43,632 nt of DNA from Elusimicrobiota bacterium (GTDB taxonomy: Bacteria > Elusimicrobiota > Elusimicrobia > Elusimicrobiales > UBA9959), in contig JACQWV010000068.1 of NCBI GenBank assembly GCA_016209085.1, positions 1 through 43,632 of the forward strand, given 5' to 3'. Of this stretch, positions 40,455 to 43,632 are shown in pieces (position 1 is the stretch's first letter; each line of letters starts with the position of its first letter). The position numbers were made by a program, and so were the translations under genes. The notes under the pieces were generated by a model. That model had not been told where the DNA came from. It ran no database searches and was given only the letters and a program-made list of their open reading frames with translations.

Positions 40455-41673
40455 ATCAGGATTTGGCAAATTAACCTCATTAAATGAGGCAATAAAAATA
40501 TTACTGGCAAATACAAGTATCAAAGAAATGGAACCGGTAAAATTAGAAGATGCGCTGGGTCGTATTTTAGCAGAAGATGTAATTGCTCTAATTGATGTGC
40601 CCCATTTTGACAAATCAGCAATGGACGGCTATGCAGTGATATCTCAAGATACTTTTGGGACATCAAACGCTTTACCAAAAACTTTGAGACTAATTGGTTC
40701 TGTCTTACCAGGCCAAGTCTTTGAGCAAAAAATTATTTCAGGTGAATGCGTGGAAATTGCTACTGGCGCGCCTTTACCTGATGGAGTTGATGCAGTGTTA
40801 ATGGTTGAGTATACGGAGCGAACCAATAATCACATCACCATCTATAAATCAGTTGCCCCTGTAGAAAATGTTATTAAGATTGGCGCTGATGTCAAAAAGG
40901 GTGAAAAAATCCTAAATAGGGGAACCACTATTTCTCCAAGACATATCGGTGTCCTGGCTGCAGTGGGAATTTCCTATGTCAAGGTTTTTCAAAAACCTAA
41001 GGTGGCGGTTTTGGCAACAGGTAGTGAAATCATAAAGCAGGGAGAAAAACTTGAAAAAGGAAAGGTTTATGATGTTAATTCACAAACCCTTTCAGCAGGT
41101 CTAAAAGAAAATAATTGCGAGGTAATAGATTTTGGTTTTGTGTCTGATGAGTTTGAAATAATAAAAAATAGAATAATAGAGGGCATTAAAAAATCCGATA
41201 TTGTCTTACTATCTGGCGGTTCCTCTTTAGGCGCCAGTGACCTGATAATTGAGGTATTGAATGAATTAGGTAAAATTTTAATTCACGGTATTGCCGTGAA
41301 ACCGGGTAAGCCAACTATCATTGCTAAAGTCAAGAACAAATTGGTAATTGGGTTGCCAGGTCATCCTATGTCCTGTCTCTCCAATTTCTATATTTTTATT
41401 TTACCCGTATTGAGAAAAATGTCTGGCTGTTGTTATGAAATTTCTGGGCGCTATATTGAGGCGGTTCTTACAAGAAAGGTCGCGTCAACAATTGGTAGAT
41501 ATGAATTCCTGCCGGTAAAGATTATTCAAAAAGAAAACAAAATTTATGCTGAGCCCATAATGAAGGGATCAAGCGCAATAACGAGCATAACTTGTGCCAG
41601 TGGCTTTATTGAAATAGATGAAAATACTGAAGTAATAGAAAAGGGTGAAAAAGTAAAGGTGAGGTTATTTTGA
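40447..41673 (+). CDS. moeA: molybdopterin molybdenumtransferase
   Basis: 408 residues; inserts Mo or W into adenylated molybdopterin. 'DVPHFDKSAMDGYAV', 'VEIATGAPLPDGVDAVLMVE', 'VLATGSEI' and 'LLSGGSSLGASDLI' with 'LIHGIAVKPGKPTIIA' are typical. A GAGGAAG ribosome binding site lies inside moaC. One MoeA copy is present; in tungsten-using organisms two MoeA paralogues sometimes split the work, but only one is seen here. Its stop overlaps the next ATG by 1 nt. Confidence 0.94.
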   Translation: MVKSGFGKLTSLNEAIKILLANTSIKEMEPVKLEDALGRILAEDVIALIDVPHFDKSAMDGYAVISQDTFGTSNALPKTLRLIGSVLPGQVFEQKIISGECVEIATGAPLPDGVDAVLMVEYTERTNNHITIYKSVAPVENVIKIGADVKKGEKILNRGTTISPRHIGVLAAVGISYVKVFQKPKVAVLATGSEIIKQGEKLEKGKVYDVNSQTLSAGLKENNCEVIDFGFVSDEFEIIKNRIIEGIKKSDIVLLSGGSSLGASDLIIEVLNELGKILIHGIAVKPGKPTIIAKVKNKLVIGLPGHPMSCLSNFYIFILPVLRKMSGCCYEISGRYIEAVLTRKVASTIGRYEFLPVKIIQKENKIYAEPIMKGSSAITSITCASGFIEIDENTEVIEKGEKVKVRLF

Positions 41674-42110
41674 TGGGAAAAGTAGTTGCAGTTTGTATAA
41701 GTGAAAATAAGGGAACGAGTAAAAAAAATGTTGGCTCGGTTGAGGTCATTGAAGGCTTTGGTCTTAAGTCCGATGCCCATGCCGGAAACTGGCATCGTCA
41801 GGTAAGTCTTTTGGCAATAGAAAGTATTGAAGAAATGAAGAAAAGGGGATTGAATGTGGGATCTGGTGACTTTGGGGAGAATATTACAACCAAAAGTATT
41901 AAACTTGAATCGCTTCCTATCGGGACAAAATTAAAAATTGGCGATGAAGTTATTCTCAAGGTGAGCCAGATTGGTAAGGTCTGTCCTAAGCCTTGCGCGA
42001 TATTTTATAAGGTTGGTTATTGTATAATGCCAAAACAAGGCATATTTGCCACAGTGTTAAGAGGAGATAGAATAAAAGTAGATGATGAGATTACTATAAT
42101 AAAAAGTTGA
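41673..42110 (+). CDS. MOSC-domain protein
   Basis: 145 residues. 'VIEGFGLKSDAHAG' and 'RQVSLLAIESIEEM', with 'SGDFGENITT' and the conserved cysteine region 'IGKVCPKPCAIFYKVG' define a small stand-alone MOSC protein. Such proteins are thought to carry or transfer sulfur for Mo cofactor enzymes. In the cluster it may act with FdhD in cofactor sulfuration. It is followed by the octamer array. Confidence 0.88.
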   Translation: MGKVVAVCISENKGTSKKNVGSVEVIEGFGLKSDAHAGNWHRQVSLLAIESIEEMKKRGLNVGSGDFGENITTKSIKLESLPIGTKLKIGDEVILKVSQIGKVCPKPCAIFYKVGYCIMPKQGIFATVLRGDRIKVDDEITIIKS

Positions 42111-42145
42111 TAAGATGATAAGGTGATAAGTTTATAAGTTGATAC
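42106..42145. repeat. octamer array between the MOSC gene and mogA
   Basis: Five tandem 8-mers: GTTGATAA-GATGATAA-GGTGATAA-GTTTATAA-GTTGATAC, starting in the MOSC stop region. This is the only real gap within the operon. Confidence 0.7.
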
Positions 42146-42168
42146 CCAAAAAACAATACAAGGAAAGA

Positions 42169-42675
42169 ATGTTCAAGGTTGGAATAATAACTGTTTCCAC
42201 AAGCGTTGCCCAGGGTAGAAAAAAAAGCAAGAGCGACCAAATCATTATTGATTTAATAAACCAGATGTCCGGCGAAGTCTCTGCACAATCAATTGTTCCC
42301 GATGATGAAAAATTGATAATAAAGGAAATTGAGAAATTTGTTGATGAACTTAATCTAAACCTCATCTTGACCACAGGTGGCACGGGATTCAGTCCAACTG
42401 ATTTTACCCCGGAGGCAACACAAAAAGTAATTGAAAGAAAGGTTCCCGGTATTCCTGAGGCAATGCGTATGGCGACTTTTAAGAATTCACCAAAATCAAT
42501 TCTTTCACGAGCTATTGCCGGAATACGTAAGAGGAGTCTAATAATAAATTTACCCGGTAATCCAAAAGGAGTTAAGGAATGTCTGGAAATTATCCTACCT
42601 GTTCTCCCACATGCCCTAAAAGTTGTAAGCGGCAAAATAATAGGTTGGGAAACTGATAAAAAAAACAATGCTTAA
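42169..42675 (+). CDS. mogA: molybdopterin adenylyltransferase, MogA/MoaB type
   Basis: 168 residues from MFKVGIITVSTS with AAGGAAAG just upstream. 'LILTTGGTGFSPTDFTPEAT' and 'PGIPEAMRMATF', and later 'LIINLPGNPKGVKECLEIILPVLPHAL', are the MogA/MoaB family hallmarks. It adenylates molybdopterin before metal insertion by MoeA. MogA versus MoaB cannot be separated by eye. It overlaps tupA by 8 nt. Confidence 0.9.
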   Translation: MFKVGIITVSTSVAQGRKKSKSDQIIIDLINQMSGEVSAQSIVPDDEKLIIKEIEKFVDELNLNLILTTGGTGFSPTDFTPEATQKVIERKVPGIPEAMRMATFKNSPKSILSRAIAGIRKRSLIINLPGNPKGVKECLEIILPVLPHALKVVSGKIIGWETDKKNNA

Positions 42676-43450
42676 TAATCTTCTTTTATTAATTCTTTTG
42701 ACTACAACCGCAAACTCAGGCGGACTAAAACTTGCAACAACGACAAGCATTGACAATTCAGGTTTATTAAATGTTCTCCTGCCTCCTTTTGAAAAAATGT
42801 TCAATATCAAAGTGGATGTTATTGCCGTGGGTACTGGACAGGCGCTGAAGATTGCTGAGCGCGGTGATGTTGATGTTGTTCTTGTTCATGCCCCGGATGC
42901 GGAATTGGAATTTGTAAGCGCTGGCTTTGGAATAGAACGTCATACAATAGCCTGGAATGATTTTATTATTATTGGCCCAGCAAATGACCCTGCACAAATA
43001 AAAGGCAAAAATACAATTAAAGCATTTCAGAACATTGCCCAAAAAAAGGTAACATTCATATCACGCGGTGATGAATCCGGTACCCATAAAAAAGAAGTAA
43101 ATTTATGGAAAAATGCAGGAATTACGCCAGCAGGTCGTTGGTATCTTGAAACTGGTCAAGGTATGGGACAAACCCTGATTATCGCTGATGAAAAAAATGG
43201 TTATTGCCTCACTGACAGGGGAACCTATCTTTTTATGAGGCAAAAAATAAAACTGGTAATTTTTTGCGAGGGCGATAAGGAATTATATAATCCATACAGC
43301 GTTATTGCGGTAAATCCCTACAAACATCCTCACACAAATTATGTTTTGGCGATGGCGCTCATTGGCTGGCTCACTTCACCCCATGGACAGAAGATAATTG
43401 CAAATTACAAAAAAGATGGCAAGACCCTTTTCCATCCTATCAAGGAATGA
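42668..43450 (+). CDS. tupA: tungstate-binding periplasmic protein
   Basis: 260 residues with a short signal (MLNNLLLLILLTTTANS). 'LKLATTTSIDNSGLLNVLLPPFE' has the TTTS anion-binding motif of TupA. It continues 'VGTGQALKIAERGDVDVVLVHAP', 'ISRGDESGTHKKEV' and 'LETGQGMGQTL', all typical. Paired with TupB/TupC it forms a tungstate importer; a WtpA/ModA identity is less likely. It is the last gene of the operon, far from tupBC, which is unusual since binding proteins usually come first. Confidence 0.94.
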   Translation: MLNNLLLLILLTTTANSGGLKLATTTSIDNSGLLNVLLPPFEKMFNIKVDVIAVGTGQALKIAERGDVDVVLVHAPDAELEFVSAGFGIERHTIAWNDFIIIGPANDPAQIKGKNTIKAFQNIAQKKVTFISRGDESGTHKKEVNLWKNAGITPAGRWYLETGQGMGQTLIIADEKNGYCLTDRGTYLFMRQKIKLVIFCEGDKELYNPYSVIAVNPYKHPHTNYVLAMALIGWLTSPHGQKIIANYKKDGKTLFHPIKE

Positions 43451-43479
43451 TAATTTTTAGTATTACAAAAAAACTCATG

Positions 43480-43632
43480 TTAAACCTTTGTTCCCGGCGT
43501 CTTTTTCTCTATATAGCCCGCAATCCAGTCCAGGGTAGAAGCGACATCCACGCTGGCCGTATCAACAGAATCAAAGAGGTCCCTGAGCCAGCCGGCATCT
43601 TTCGACACCTGGGGCTTCTTCGGAAGTCCATA
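43480..43632 (-). CDS. C-terminal end of an unknown protein, cut by the window
   Basis: 50 codons and a TAA on the minus strand, open to the edge. The peptide includes 'SKDAGWLRDLFDSVDTASVD' and ends 'WIAGYIEKKTPGTKV'. It is GC-richer than the tungstate island, so it marks the return to core-like sequence. I do not recognise the family. Nothing notable lies between it and tupA. Confidence 0.6.
   Translation of the reverse strand, partial: YGLPKKPQVSKDAGWLRDLFDSVDTASVDVASTLDWIAGYIEKKTPGTKV

Noticed and set aside
1-43632. CRISPR array or prophage
   Set aside because: No regularly spaced direct repeats with unique spacers, and no phage structural, integrase or lysis genes beyond the IS transposase.

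Overview
The window looks like a piece of chromosome from an uncultivated diderm (Gram-negative-type) bacterium. It carries an outer-membrane porin-like barrel, a lipoprotein signal, MltG and M23 wall enzymes, and bacterial-type aspS, asnS, tyrS, gmk, rpoZ and priA. The core looks mid-GC by eye. The gene mix and the load of small palindromic repeats remind me of Elusimicrobiota/Omnitrophota-like lineages, but that placement is a low-confidence inference.

Layout. 1-1361: an IS481-like transposase running off the left edge, then a 152-bp MITE with IS66-type ends and an 8-bp target duplication, just upstream of aspS. 1380-5390 (+): aspS, lipA, a B12-binding radical SAM protein and a 49-residue membrane peptide. 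5387-7313 (-): asnS and an unknown protein. 7431-9666 (+): an exported TPR protein with a cysteine-dense tail, then an ACR3 arsenite exporter whose start abuts a dispersed repeat. 9980-10110 (-): tRNA-Ala(CGC) interrupted by 55 nt. 10265-20681 (-): ppdK, gmk, rpoZ, udg, priA, tyrS, a FecR-domain protein, thpR and mltG. 20865-23520: an AT-rich type II restriction-modification pair (MvaI/BcnI-like nuclease, HTH-fused methylase) converging on a 283-bp inverted-repeat element. 23700-25809 (+): an unknown protein, hicBA and an adenosine deaminase. 26107-29025 (+): an exported caspase-like peptidase candidate and an exported coiled-coil ClpP-fold peptidase. 29026-33766: oligopeptidase B, pncC, a TlpA-like lipoprotein and an M23 peptidase. 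34013-34878: a gene remnant and a Crp/Fnr regulator with N-terminal cysteines. 35109-43450 (+): an AT-rich island with a porin and an eleven-gene tungstate-uptake and molybdopterin-cofactor operon (modE-like, fdhD, mobA, tupB, tupC, moaA, moaC, moeA, MOSC, mogA, tupA). The right edge cuts a minus-strand gene.

How the genes work together. In the last island TupABC would import tungstate, the ModE-like repressor would sense or gate it, MoaA/MoaC/MogA/MoeA/MobA would build and load the pterin cofactor, and FdhD would activate a formate dehydrogenase encoded elsewhere. moaD, moaE and moeB are not in the window.

The most unusual signal is the small portable DNA. Two families of palindromic elements sit in frame inside four protein genes (ppdK, pncC, the caspase-like gene and the M23 peptidase gene). 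In each family the two hosts read opposite strands and both remain open. A third insert splits tRNA-Ala between 12-bp direct repeats. A mirrored 131-bp repeat with a covarying hairpin, two GTAGGGG-type double hairpins (one with a smaller palindrome nested inside it), an IS66-type MITE and six loci of 7- to 10-mer tandem repeats make up the rest.
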